A DNA stretch of 64,000 nucleotides. Source: Talinum fruticosum (Eukaryota > Streptophyta > Magnoliopsida > Caryophyllales > Talinaceae). Positions within the stretch are counted from its first letter, which is position 1, and the number at the start of each line of letters is the position of its first letter. Shown here piece by piece: positions 1 through 12,124 of this stretch. The stretch covers positions 1,378,501 to 1,442,500 of the forward strand of contig JAITYX010000011.1 of assembly GCA_021018815.1 (NCBI GenBank), written 5' to 3'. The notes beneath the pieces were generated by a model that saw nothing but the letters and a program-made list of their open reading frames with translations, was not told where the DNA came from and did no database searches. The translations under genes and the position numbers were made by a program.

Positions 1-320
1 TTATTCTTTCAAACAGCCTCTGTTAGAGTTTGTCAGAGGTTAGGCGAGTACATCTTGAGTTCCATAAACCTAGCAGTTGGTGAGACTTACTGCGGGTGGT
101 GTTGTACAATAATAAACTGAAGTGTTATAGAATGAAAAGATTGGTTTAAATTTACATGTGGTACTCGGATAAGAGGGCTATTGTATCATTTAAGTTCTAA
201 CTTCTGCAGCATGTTCAATTTTTTTGTTTGGGGGAGGGGGAGTTTGCTTCGGTGCTGTACATGGTGGTCAACTTTTTATTCTGGGATAGAGTGTTAGTGT
301 TTTCATCTAAACTTCTGCAG

Positions 321-1563
321 AATGATTTCAACTTTGAGCAAAAGGATTGGTTTAATGTTACATCCAGAGAGCTACCTGAAGGCTCTCGACTGGTAAGGAT
401 CTCGTGCCTACCACTTCGTCGGTATCTTCGATTTGTCAATTCAACTGTAATCTTTAGTTGCTTTTATACAGATCATGGGCCTGAATCCTCCGTTTGGATA
501 CAAAGGACAATTAGCAAACAAGTTTATCAATAAGGCTCTGCACTTTGAACCAAAGCTTCTGATCCTTATTGCCCCTCCAGAAACCAGAAGGTATGGACCT
601 ATCAACCCCCTTAAGTGCTTCTTTATCCCCCTTCTGTACCTATCTTCTCCTGACAAAGTATGACTATATGCTGTTTTTAGGCTTGATCGCAGGACAGTTG
701 GAAAGAAGTATGATTTAATATGGGAAGACCGGTATTTACTCTCTGGCAAGGTACGAGAAGAAAAGTTTTCCTAACTCTTGGAAATCCTACTGAAGGTGGA
801 TAGAGGGATAGATGAGGTCCTCTCCCCTAATTCCTCTGACTCTTTTTCCTTTTTTCTTTTGGGGTTGGGGCCCGGGCCCGGGGGTTGGGGGGTTGGATTG
901 CCCAACTGAGAACCCCATCAGTGATGCGGACACCCCTAGTGGGAGAGCATAGATGGGTAAAACCTCTTACCTCTCAGAGTCTCATATGTATGAGCTGGAT
1001 TTTCTACTGTGCACCTTGATGGGAAAGTGGGTCAGATAATACAAGAACTATTTCTTAGGAGGTTAGATATTTCCCTATATTCATTTTGTAGGTTCAATTT
1101 CTGCCATTGATTTATGTGTTTGACTGATCTTTGCTCTCAGTCATTCTACCTTCCTGGCTCTGTTGATATACATGACAAGCAAATTAAGCAATGGAATATC
1201 ACTGCGCCTCTTCTTACTCTTTGGAGCCATCCTGATTGGACTAAGCAGCACATGGCAATAGCTAGGAGCCAACACCCCTCTTTGCTGCCCGGGCACTTAC
1301 AACCCCGTCCCCAAAAATCTACTTGGAACTATCTGATGAATGACCAACAGGATTGCTATAATGATTTCTCCAATTTGGTGAATGAAGGTGGTGATCTAAA
1401 TCGCATGTTAGATGATGTTCCTGAACCTAACGATGAATTCCTGCCTGGTCTAGGAGGGCAGCTGCCAGGAAATGTATTAAGCTTTGGTAATCCAGGTACA
1501 AGTTTCTCACCTGTTGATGATCTAGAGGACATGGACATCTCCCCAGGCAAGTCACCCAACTAG
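321..1563 (+). CDS. EDM2: EDM2-like protein, 3' part of the gene (four last coding exons)
   Basis: Four exons join in frame: 321-392, 472-590, 681-750 and 1141-1563, ending at a TAG. Each intron is GT-AG (acceptors ctgcag, atacag, ttttag, ctcag). The product contains NDFNFEQKDW, then GLNPPFGYKG, YDLIWEDRYLLSGK, SFYLPGSVDIHDKQ and LWSHPDWT. These match the C-terminal methyltransferase-like module of ENHANCED DOWNY MILDEW 2. NPPF resembles the catalytic tetrapeptide of methyltransferases, but activity in EDM2 is not inferred here. Family members are nuclear PHD-finger proteins that in Arabidopsis control heterochromatin-bearing introns and transcript polyadenylation choice, for example at RPP7 and IBM1. 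The N-terminal exons, including the PHD fingers, lie left of the window. After the conserved module comes a 100-residue acidic, low-complexity tail ending in DDLEDMDISPGKSPN. No frameshift or stop is seen, so the gene looks functional as far as it is visible. Confidence 0.88.
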
Positions 1564-3222
1564 TTTGATTCTCGACTCTAAAGAGAATACTATGGTGTAG
1601 ATTGCTTTTTTCACTTTTTTCTTCCCCAACTATGATGTATATTTCTTGGACACCAAAAAAGGGAGGGAGGGAGGGAGAGAGAGAGAGGTCTACTGAAACG
1701 CAGTTTCAACAGTAAGCAACATTTGTGCCCTTTTGGCTAACAAAGCATAAACCTAAGATGTGCATGTACGTATGGACATACTTGTATCACATATTTTATG
1801 GCAATGATATGAGTTTGCTTATTAAGATAAATCTTCTTTACTGGTCATAGTCATTGGATTTCCTTAAAAGTGCGTGTTACCGCAGGATGAATTGTGCAAT
1901 CAGAAACATGAGCTTCTGGTGGGCTTGTTTCTCCAAGTGTGGGGAATTGGATAGAAGTGGTGAGCACATTTGGCGGCTATCCTAGAACTGGTCAAATGGG
2001 TCAGGTGCCGGGTAAGAACCTGTCCAACCGGTTTCGGTTCCAAAAATCAAACCCTGTTAATATAAGATCAGGTTTTTCAGAATCATTAATAATGTTTCAG
2101 ACTTTTAACCTTTTTAGTTTTTAGTTTTTAATATAAGGTTCATTTCATTTTCACTTTTCAATTTTTTCAATTTTTAATATGAGGCCCAATTCACAACTAG
2201 TTAGAAAACCCCAAGTAGTATATTAGGGCTTGGTTGACTTTACATAAAAACAAAATCTATTTATGTTTTATGTTCGTTTAGAGCTTGTTTGACTTTACAT
2301 AAAAAACAGAATGTATTTATGTTTTATGTTCGTTTATGTTTTTTTTCGTTCGTTCATGTTCGTTTATTTTCTTTTATGTTATTTTATGTTCGTTCGTTTC
2401 TTTTTTAACAACTCATTTACGTTCGTTATGTTCATTTCTGCTTGTTTATGTTTGTTTATGTTTACGTGCGTTTTGTATGTAAGTTCGAACGGACCTTAAT
2501 AAGCACCTTCACTTTTATTCTCTCGTCCGTCATTTCTCACTTCTAAATCTCTTGCTCCTCTCAGCCTCCCCACTCTTCCCACCTTGACTTTAAGATCTAA
2601 CTAGGTATTAACATCGCCACACTCTCTCTCTCTCTCTCTCCTCTCTCATTCTCCACTCTTACAACTCGGTGTCGTTCTCTGCTATTGAACATCGATCCAT
2701 AACTTTCTTCGTCACTGGCCTCCCTTCAACGAAGGCTTCTTCGTTGGTTGCTTCCAGCACTCACTCGGTTGCTGTCAAGGTCGATACATCTTGTGCCGAC
2801 GTCAGAGTTGGGCAGAGGGTGAAGCTACTCTCGCGTTGTTGCTGTTAACCGCTGGCTATTTTCCAGTTGCAATTTAGCCTAACTCAGTAAATTGTCAATT
2901 TCTTTGGCCTTTTATAACTTATATGAGCTTTATTATTTGGTAATTTTAAAGGAACTTTGATGGGTTCTTTAGCCTTGTTATTGAGGGATGTTTATGGATT
3001 ATGTAATAAGTTTAGATGTTGAAATTAAAATTTGGATCCTTTCCTTTGGTTAGTGTGATGTATGGTGCTTGTATGATTTGTAATTTAACTTTTTGTTTTT
3101 TTGGTCACTTTAAGTTTTTGTGCTTTTTAGTTGCTTTTTGTAAATTGTTAAAGGTGTTGGAAATTTTTTTCATAAAAATGATGATTTGAACAGGGTATCC
3201 TGTAGTTGGAATCGTAACTCGT
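1564..3222. other. EDM2 3' flank and unassigned AT-rich DNA
   Basis: No coding sequence can be supported. The 3' untranslated region begins after 1563 and holds a purine tract (GGGA/GA)n at 1659-1688. A short unit with GGTT-rich sequence lies near 2000-2060. A 55-bp direct repeat follows at 2227-2336, continuing into iterated TTTATGTTCGTT to about 2470. A pyrimidine-rich block with a (CT)n run lies at 2515-2645. This block resembles the untranslated-leader-like insides of the hAT-like elements further along, but no inverted ends were found for it. Confidence 0.5.
2227..2336. repeat. Tandem duplication, two units of about 55 bp
   Basis: Two adjacent units read CTTGNTTGACTTTACATAAA, then a short A/C-rich spacer and TTTATGTTTTATGTTCGTTT. 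They differ at only a few positions. The downstream sequence to about 2470 keeps repeating TTTATGTTCGTT-like words, so the pair may be the best preserved part of a longer decayed array. Confidence 0.75.
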
Positions 3223-4463
3223 GGTTCAAGTTACGTAACATTTCCAATCAGCATTACCTAATAATCCCTAATTAGGGTATAATGTAAGGTCACGAGAGGA
3301 AGATAACGATTGAAGACGTTACCACCGCCCTAAAATAGGACAAGGTTAAATAAGTAAAATAAAAAAATACAATTTTGCATATCTAACTCGTTATATTTTA
3401 GTTGGGCCATGATAGAGGTAAATGTTTATAACCCAAGTAGTTAAGCAATACTACATATTTAACAATGCCCAAAATACATTTTAGTGGTTTAGTGGCATAC
3501 TCTTTTTTTATACAATCCACATATTCGTCTATTCTATAAGATAATATGAAACATATAACAATTTTCAAGGTTAATACCCAAGCCACGATTGAGGATAAAA
3601 GCACTCGTGAGCATCTAAATACCTTCACAATCAATAATACGACATATGTAGTTATGTTTTGCTTCCGCTAGGCTTGCTAGGCAATGGACTCGTTAACTAA
3701 TGCTTTTCCTAAAAACAAAAACAAGTAAAATATTTTGAAGAATAAGTCGAAACTCGGTACAAACATTCCCGCATGCAGTCAAAATTGCTTTGAAATATTT
3801 TAATTGAGCGTGCGCATTTCAATTCATTTTAGTTCGAAATCGGAGGGGAGAGAATATGAGTCAAACTTGCTTGCCGGTTATTAATAATAAGTGGAACCCC
3901 AATATATATAATTGATACGATATTTGAATAAGGTGCACACCTCCCAACTCGACCGAGAGCCCGAGTTGAAGGCGTGCGGGTGGAATTGAAGGGCGTATGC
4001 CCCGATAATTGATAACCGATGGGGGACCACTTTATTCGGTGATAAAACTTGATTTGCAAATGATTCATTATTAGTTATATATATACAAGATATATTGAGA
4101 TTTGCTTGAAACGTGTAAATTTTCGAAGAGTACATGCAATGAACGTACTCGAATTTAAAATGTTTTCCTCTCCTTTATGAAATATAAATTTAGCGGCTTG
4201 TCAACGATAATAATGGCCTCATTGCTTGTTTCAAATAGGTCTTTATTATTAATAATTTTTAAATTTAAGTTTTATTATAATATCATCGATAATTAAATTC
4301 GCATAAATGCTTCTAACTTCATACAAATTGGTTAAATTAGTTTCATTGATTTTCTCATAATTGTAATTTGTTAATTTACTAGAATCAAAATATTTTTAAT
4401 TTGAAATTTTGTTCGTACTTTACCTATTACAACTTGTTTAGCATATAAAAATATGATTCTAAC

Positions 4464-4543
<80 letters not shown>
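4464..4543. repeat. (ATT)n microsatellite
   Basis: About 26 uninterrupted ATT units lie inside the left LTR of the gypsy remnant. The flanks are AT-rich and non-coding. Confidence 0.95.
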
Positions 4544-4545
<2 letters not shown>

Positions 4546-6183
4546 CCATTAACTCAATTAATTATGTCGAACTTAAATCTTACTTTCAATCCTTATCATT
4601 AAGTCACCTTTCACTTCATTTTATCACCTTTTCCACAAATTAACTAATTTACTCAAATTCCACATACTTCAAAACACACTAATTCAAACTTATACGCATC
4701 GTTTCCTCAACAAAATTCACATCCATGTATAATTAGGGACCAATAAATTTACTCAAATTTACATACTTCCAAACCTACTTCAATCTCCATGTACATCTTT
4801 TCTTCCATTTCTTCAAATATAGTCAATCCCAAAATACAATAAAACCATCAACTTTACTCAAAATTTATATCAAAACATTCCCTATTCACTTCACCAAATT
4901 ACAATTTAACAAGTGCAATTACATTCACACTTTTACAACAATTCATTCAACTAAGAACCAAATCACAATCATTCACAATAACTCAAATTTTCCTAATTCA
5001 ACCTTTAGATTCATATCAATGCATCTTTCTAAACCATATAATTCAATTAACAACTACAATCAATAAGTAAATAATGAAGGGAGAGATCAAGAAAATTTTT
5101 TAAAACTTTTAGATGATGCAATTATAACGGATTCTTTGAATCAAACGATTACAAACTAGGGTTTAAGGTTTCATCTTCAAAACCCAAATGATGGAAACCA
5201 GGGAGAAGGAAGAGATGGTGGTGGTGCAGCTGGATTCGCCAACCTTTGGACGGTGACCGGCGATCGGCAGCCACGGCTAATGGGCTGGCTAGAGAATGGA
5301 TCGCAGCGAGAGGGCGAGGCATGGCATGCGAGAGAGGGGGTGAGGCCGGCTAGTGACTTTGTTTTTAACTTTTTATTTTTATTTTCCCCCTCCCTTTTTT
5401 TTTTTGTGTGTGGTAAATTTCAGAATAGTCTAATTTGAATTTTCCCCCAAAAAAAGTATGTATTTCTTATTGCTATTTTATTTATCTTATTTTATATATT
5501 TTGTTATTTTTTTATTTTTTAACTTGGATTATTGATTCATTCTTAAAAAATATATATTAATAATATCATACTTATCCTCCTTAATTGGTAATTTAGTTTT
5601 TTATTTACTAAATTTATCATTCATTTTATTTTGATAGTGTTGTAAATAAGTTATTTGATCTGTTTTAAATGTAACGGTTTGTTTAAAATATATTTTTTAA
5701 TAACCGTATAGTCATGTACCTTTTACAATTATACTTGTTATATATTTATACAAATTTCTAAATTTTTATTTTAAACATATTCGTTGGTTTACAATCATTA
5801 TTATGAAATTTCATTGGAGGTCACTTCGTCGTCTTAGCTGCATAGGACAACGGAAAAATAATTTAAATGTTGAATTGAAGTGTGCGTGCTCGACTCTATA
5901 AATTTTTGTAATTAGTGAAATAAATAATGTGTTTTAGGGTCGGATTATTATAGTCTTCCCTCAAAATAAGTTTTGTCCTCGAAACTTGCACATTTGGAAA
6001 TAAAGTTTGTAAACTTATCTTAAAACAAGTGAGGATATTTATTTCTCATGTCTCATTAGTTTTCCTTGTGCCTTTCGAGGAAGTGTGGTTAGTCCACAAG
6101 ACTTAAACCAAAGGAATGCTCTTATTACGAGTTTCTTGACCCTAAAATCCAATATTTGTACTAGACGCTCCTCATATACTAAA

Positions 6184-7190
6184 TTATGAGTGATTTCTAG
6201 GGCTCTGCCACAATATTATGGCTTGGATCTTGTGCATATTTCCTGAACTACAAAATATGGAAAATGTTGTGATATACTTGAGTTCGGACGACAAAGGTAA
6301 CCTATAAATCACTGGATTTAACTTCTCTATAATCTTATACTGCCCAATATATCTAGAGCGTAATTTTCCCTTAACATTGAATCGTCCGATTGCTTTCATT
6401 GGGAACACTTTTAAAACATTTTATCCGACACTTTAAAAAACATTTTATCTCCTATTTCAAACTTCAATAGCCTCATTCTTTAATTTGAATAACTCTTTTG
6501 TCGACTTCAAGTTACCTTGATGTGTTCTTAAATCTTCCTAACCATTTTAGTTGTTTCTTAGATCAACTCAAATCCTATAATCAATGCTTCATTCAACTCA
6601 CTCCAACACAATGGGGTTCTGCATTTCCTTCCATACAATGCTTCAAATGGAGCCATTTTAATGGTGGCCCGATAATTGTTATTATAGGAGAATTCTACCA
6701 ATAGTAAATCATATTTCCATTTTCCTTGAAATTCAAGTACACATGCCCTCAACATATTTTCCAATATTTGATTCACTTTTTAATTTGCCCATCTGTTTCG
6801 GGTGATACAAACTAATAAAATTCAATTTAGTTCCAAAAGCTCATTGCGAGCTTGCGAGAAACGCGCTTGAAACATCTTATCCCTATCATATATAATGTCC
6901 TTAGGTATTCTATGTAACCTAACAATTTCTTTAACATATAACTGTGCCAATCTCTCTATGTTCCATGTGTCATGTATTGGTATGAAATGCGCAGATTTAG
7001 TAAGTCGGTCAATAATAACCCGGATAGCATTTTTCTTTGAAGCGGTAAAGGGTAACCCCATGACAAAGTCCATTGAGATTGAGTCCCATTTCCAAGTAGG
7101 AATCTCTAAAGATCTTAACTCATCTACAAGACATTGATGTTCGACCTTTACCATTTGATAGTTCAAACACTTTTTACATATTTTGCGATA
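6184..7190 (-). pseudogene. Gypsy integrase remnant (zinc-binding tail, core, C-terminal segment)
   Basis: Read on the minus strand from 7190 the order is: a decayed zinc-binding end (KCLNYQMVKVEHQ), the integrase core with ISMDFVMGLPF and DRLTKSAHFIP, then IIYDRDKMF carrying the second core aspartate. ENMLRACVLEFQGKW, PFEALYGRKCRTPLCW and finally GKLRSRYIGQYKI, the segment before a chromodomain, follow in other frames. Stops and frameshifts separate the blocks, and the stretch that should hold the catalytic glutamate is missing. In chromoviruses the integrase inserts the cDNA copy into the nucleus; this copy cannot. The neighbouring LTR remnants show it belongs to the same element. Confidence 0.85.
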
Positions 7191-7887
7191 TCTCTTTTCA
7201 TTGCGGGTTTCGCGGGCGTTGGCGGTGATGGGAGGTGAAAGCGAGAGACACGGGAGAGAGAGGGATGAATATGATGATATTGATTTTGGCTGGATAATTT
7301 GACGTTGTATAACTTTGTTTTTAATTTTTAATTTTTATTTCCCCCTTTTTGTGTGGTAAATTTCATAATAGTCTAATTTGGATGTTCCCCCAAAAAATAT
7401 GTATTTCTTATTTCTATTTTATTTATCTTATTTTATGTATCTTGTTTTTTTAATTTATTTTTAACTTGGGTTATTTCATTCTTAGAAAATGTGCATTAAT
7501 AATATCACACTTCCTTAATTGGTAATTTAACCTTTTATTTACTAAATTTATCGTTCATTTTATTTTAATAGTGTTGTAAATAAGTTATTCGATCTGTTTT
7601 AAATGTAATGGTTCGTTTAAAATGTAATTTCTAATAACCGTATAATCATGTACCTTTACATTTATACTCGTTATATATTTATACAAATTTCTAAATTTTT
7701 ATTTTAAACATATCGTAGGTTTACAATCATTATTATAAAATTTCATTAGAGGCCACTTAGTTATCTTAGCCGCATAGGACAACAGAAAAATAATTTAAAT
7801 GTTGAATTGAAGTGCGCGCTCTCAACTTTATAATTTTTATAATTAGTGAAATAAATAATGTGGTTAGGGTCGGATCATTACAGGTTC

Positions 7888-8130
7888 CGATTTCCATAAT
7901 TGAGGAATCGGTGGAACATGTTTTGATTTAGGTTCCTAAATATGAGGAATCGGTACATCATGTTCAGGTTCCTAATTTTGGTCTAGGTATCCGAGGAATC
8001 ACTCAACCCTAGTTGATAAATAGGTTAAGTCAAATCAAAAACTACAATTGAATTTGTGTTTTTGTGTTAAAACTAAAATGGATTAGATTCTCCCCGACCC
8101 AAAATAAAGCTAAACAAAAATGAATATACC
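7888..8130. other. Short unassigned spacer between two retroelements
   Basis: The stretch repeats words such as GGTTCC and GAGGAATCGG three times in alternating orientation. The pattern suggests the subterminal part of an older DNA transposon into which the gypsy element inserted. No gene is present. Confidence 0.35.
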
Positions 8131-9586
8131 CGAAGGTTTAGAATAGAGAGTCTAAGTCACCCTATAGGAAGATGAAAAAATGAAAAACTTTTGTGAAGGT
8201 CAAAACTTAGAAAAGTAAACTTGGACTCGGAAAGAGATACAAAGATAGTTATACGTGGAAACCCTCCTGGGGTAGAAAATTACGGCCGGTGTCAATCCAG
8301 TACATTAAATCAAATCCACTAATTTGAATCCGCAAAAAATAAAGGACTGACTCTCGAATTGTTCCCTTAGACAGTTCAATTATAAGTTTTTCCTTGGCAT
8401 AGAGGTTACCTCATTTGTCCCAATACTTCCTAAATGAAATAACCCTTACAGTTAGAGACAACCGAGCTGAGTTACCCCTTACAATTAGGTTAAGTGAAGA
8501 AGGAAGAAGGAAGAAAAATGTATAAGAGAGTAAAAGTGATTACAAGACTTTTCTTTTCAACTTAGAAAGTTGAAGTTCTAAGTACAAGAGTTGAATGCTA
8601 GAAGTAAGAGTATAAGAGTTAAGAATGTTGTTCCAACAATCTTGTAAGTCTTGTAACAAGACTTCCATTTATAGGCAACAGAGTAGAGAGTCGTTGTTCC
8701 TTAGGCTTGGCCTTCTGGATCGGCTAACCATTACAACGGATAGTCCGAGTTCTCGAAATAGAATCGTTGAAGATGTATCCGTTGAGCATGGGTTCTAGCC
8801 TAAAAAGAAGTCCTACCTACTTGTTGTATCCGAAAACCACGGTAGAAATAACCGTTAGACATAAAAGCGAAGTTTATTAGAAATGGAAGCAAACAACCCG
8901 ACAACCTAGAAATAATGCTTTTCCGTCTACTGACTGAAAACGGTAAGAAATCAGTTGTTTTTTCTTTTAAATTGAGATTAATCAGCTTTAATAATCCTAT
9001 AAAAACAAAACATAAATGGTATTCAAAGTATAAAAATACTTTGATCCAAGATTAAATAGGGATTCAAGTTAAATAAATCACTTAGCAACTAAAAGTTCTT
9101 TATCTATTAAAATGAAAATTTTCAAGTCCAATGTAAAATATATTTCAATTCCATTTATGTCTAAACTCAAATAATAAATATGATAGCGTTGAGTTCAAGA
9201 GTTATATAGACATATTTCACTTGTTTGCTAATCTAATTAATTTCAACTTAATAAATCTGGCTATCTTGGAATTAACACAAGTAATTCTATTTTGAAATAT
9301 GAAACATGATAGTTGAAAAGATAAGTTAATTGAGTGAAATTATTTAGGCAAACTTTATGTTTGAGTCTGTCTTAGTGAGTCAAAACCCGAAACCGAGTAC
9401 TCATTCAATTCTCAATAAATGCTTCGTGTGGGTCGGACACAAGTAGTAGATTTCTAAGACTAAGAAAGATATTAAGTTAGAAGCTCATAGAGGATGTGTA
9501 TGAGGTAAGATATGAAAGTCTAAGTTCTAGAGGAATTACTTGAATTTAAAATCACCAAGACAAATTAGTTCATACTCGAGTATTCA
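8131..9586 (-). repeat. 3' LTR of the 8131-30571 copia element
   Basis: The 1.46-kb repeat begins CGAAGGTTTAG (an expected TG has changed to CG) and ends GAGTATTCA. It aligns with 29123-30571. A TATA-like CCTATAAATGG is present on the minus strand near 8672. A purine tract abuts its right end, which identifies it as the 3' LTR. Confidence 0.85.
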
Positions 9587-9605
9587 ATCTCCCCCCTTTT
9601 TTTTT
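9587..9605 (-). other. Polypurine tract of the copia element
   Basis: Minus-strand AAAAAGGGGGGAGAT sits directly before the TG of the 3' LTR. Purine tracts in this place prime plus-strand DNA synthesis in LTR retrotransposons. Confidence 0.7.
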
Positions 9606-10555
9606 ATTTATGAAAGTCATTAAAAAACTTAGAGAGATGAGTTATAATCTCGGAGCAATAAGACTTAGATAGAATTTCATCGAGCTCCAAGAAAGTAGTA
9701 TCGGATCAAAATTTGAGCATAATCTCGGAGTAATAAGACTTAGAGATAGAATACTATGACACTAAGTATCCGAGCATAATATAGTATCATACTATGAACT
9801 TAGAAAGTAGTATCGAGATCAAAATCTAAGTATCGGAGCATAAGATACATAAGTTTGAGTATCGAGTAAATAAAAATAAGAATGTATCGGATAATGTATC
9901 GGAGCAATCAATAGAGATGGAGTGTATCGAGTTGGAACAAATAACTGAAAATTTCGTTAAATCCTAATACATGAAAAAAATTAAATTATAGATATTCCTC
10001 CTAAACACATCAACTATTTCGCCCTATATGCATTGCATAAAAAATAGATCAAAAAGGGAGAAACAGAATGGTTGAAAAAAGGAAAAGAAATGAAATGGAT
10101 TAAGAGGGAGGCGGAGCCGTCCGAGTAGAAGACGTTTGTATAGGAGTTCTGCGACATATGCTTTTGGGAACCGCCACTTGCTGGTGGAGTTAGAGGTGGA
10201 GGAAGTAATGAAGAAGGTGCTGATTAAGTAGGATGAGCTTGCTTGTGTTGAATGAGTGGTTGTTCTTCTTCTTCCACTTCGAGCCTTCTCCCTGAACCGG
10301 CTGAATAGGCCGTGGAGAGGGAGATGTCATCGAAGTGCATACCTCTTCAACCTCTTTACACTCGTCCGCTTAGAAGCGGAGTCTCCTTATTCTGCAGCTT
10401 CTACTTATTCTACAGTTTCTCCTTTTTGTTATTTTTCTAATTTTAAGGAGGTCTCTTTCTTAGATTCTTTCACCTCTTACCTCTTGATGGTATCCTAAAG
10501 CTCATTAATCGAGTCTTACTCTAATCAATTTGCCTTTGAGTTGTTGACTGCATCT
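9606..10555 (-). pseudogene. Copia internal region, distal part of the extra 3' reading frame
   Basis: This is the stretch of the host copia element between its polypurine tract and the Athila insertion. It starts with repeated words (CTCGGAGYAATAAGACTTAG, TAAGTATCGGAGCA) at 9640-9930 and becomes a charged coding-like remnant near 10080-10555 on the minus strand (QSTTQRQID then K/R-rich). It continues the frame at 18424-19477 across the insertion. Stops are frequent, so no protein can be made. Confidence 0.5.
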
Positions 10556-12124
10556 TGACAAGCCGCAAACGCACGGTGTATGGTTGTAGCTAGCCAAGGT
10601 CGATCCCACAAGGACTCAATTCTAGCAATGCACTAAACTAGTCCTCTACTCAATTGCTAAGCTAATAAGGTTTTTGGAGTTTGCTTCTCTAAACTAGTCC
10701 TAAATATTAAAATCAAGGAAATTAATCTAAACTTAAATTAATGGGTAAAAACATTTAGGAATTTGCTTTCCTAACAATGAGTTTGATAATTTAAACATAA
10801 ATTTGTGCAATCATTCTTTCAATAAATCAAGGATCGATAATCACAAAATTCTACCGCTTTTCGATGCTTAATAGAATTGCTCTAATTAACCTATCAAACT
10901 ACTTTCGTATGACTTTTAAGTTAATCAAAGTTAAAGATTTCAAATTATCAAAGTGATCCCCTAATTGACTATTCTTTTCTCAAATTTCATAAACTAGGTA
11001 GAAAGATTGGTTGTCGAATTATTCTATTTCACTTTTCGAGTACATGATAAACACAACCTTCTATTGATCAAAATCAGAATTCAAGCACAAATCATGGAAA
11101 ACTAATCAAACTTGATTGTTTCGGATTAAAAATCCCTAGAAAAACTAAACTACTCACACATGATTTATTGAAAGCTTAAATAAAATCCAATACATTGAAA
11201 TCAAACCTCAAACAACAACAATGAAGAAGTAGATGATAGACTTGAAGTGCTCCACTTGAATCTCTCGACTTCAAATGGACTCCCGCAACTGCTTCAATCT
11301 TCTTCTTCGATCTTCAAAAGTATTTGATTTGATGTGGATGAAAGGAGGAAGGAAAAAATGGTGATGGATGAGTATGGAGGATCAATGGGTGTATTCTGGG
11401 CTAGATGCCCAAAAATCAGCTTAAATAAGCCATTAAGAAGCAATAAAGAGCTGAAACCGTCAAAACCGAATCATCTCGGCAGAATTTACCTCCAACACGG
11501 GCTGCCCGTGTTGGCTGCTGGCACATCAAAACCGGACGGAAACGCTGAAAACAGGCCGTATCCACCGACACGGGCTTCCCGTTTTCGATTCAAAGGCTCT
11601 AACCTCCAACACGGGGCCATGTCCTTAGACACGGGCTGCCCTTGTTGGTTCGTTGGAAGGCATGCGTCAAACTGATTCAGCCATAACTTCCTCGTCCGAT
11701 GTCCAAATGATGCGATTCTTGATTTACCGAAAAGCTCATTGAGTCTAGTTTCTAATTCTTTCATCATTATTATTTCTTCATAAGTGTGGGAAAAACATGA
11801 TTAAGAGAGTAAAGAAATGTTCGTTACCGCACCCTTCTTACTTTCCAGCTCATATCTTTTCTATTCCTCAACAGAATTGAACTTATAATATGTCATTGGA
11901 AAGCTCTTTCAATAAGGAAGTTAGAAACATAGACTCAAAATAGTTTTGGACTGCAATATGACTAAAAATCAGGTCCAAATCACTAGGAAGTTGCGAAACA
12001 AACCAAAAACGCAAAACCCAAGTGGAAAGCATATATGGGGCATAAAGTATATAAATATGAATATAAATCCCCGTAAATAACAAGCAACCTCCTATGAAAT
12101 CTAATACAAATATGGCACTTATCA
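10556..12124 (-). repeat. 3' LTR of the Athila-like element
   Basis: It starts TGACAAGCCGCAAACGC and ends ATGGCACTTATCA. Compared with the 5' LTR it lacks about 54 bp near 11040, between two short CATGATA repeats, consistent with slippage or recombination between them. Around 11495-11655 it carries several GC-rich hairpins, the best being CCAACACGGG-CTG-CCCGTGTTGG. Confidence 0.92.

Larger units (their letters stand above)
3228..7882 (-). mobile_element. Deleted Ty3/gypsy (chromovirus-type) retrotransposon
   Basis: Two related AT-rich segments, about 5340-5952 and 7300-7882, are direct repeats and read as LTR parts. On the minus strand the right one begins TGTAATGATCCGACCC, a start typical of plant gypsy LTRs. 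Between them lies only an integrase remnant. The left LTR continues leftward through an (ATT)n run and may end near 3228. The pentamer GGTTC occurs at 3223-3227 and again at 7883-7887, as a target duplication would, but the left terminus is not a clean TG. The right LTR stops near 7200, directly against integrase sequence, so gag, protease, reverse transcriptase and most of one LTR were lost in a single internal deletion. The left boundary is tentative. Confidence 0.6.

Noticed and set aside
4464..4543. Regular ATT repeat considered as a CRISPR-like or regulatory array
   Set aside because: It is a simple trinucleotide microsatellite with no spacers.
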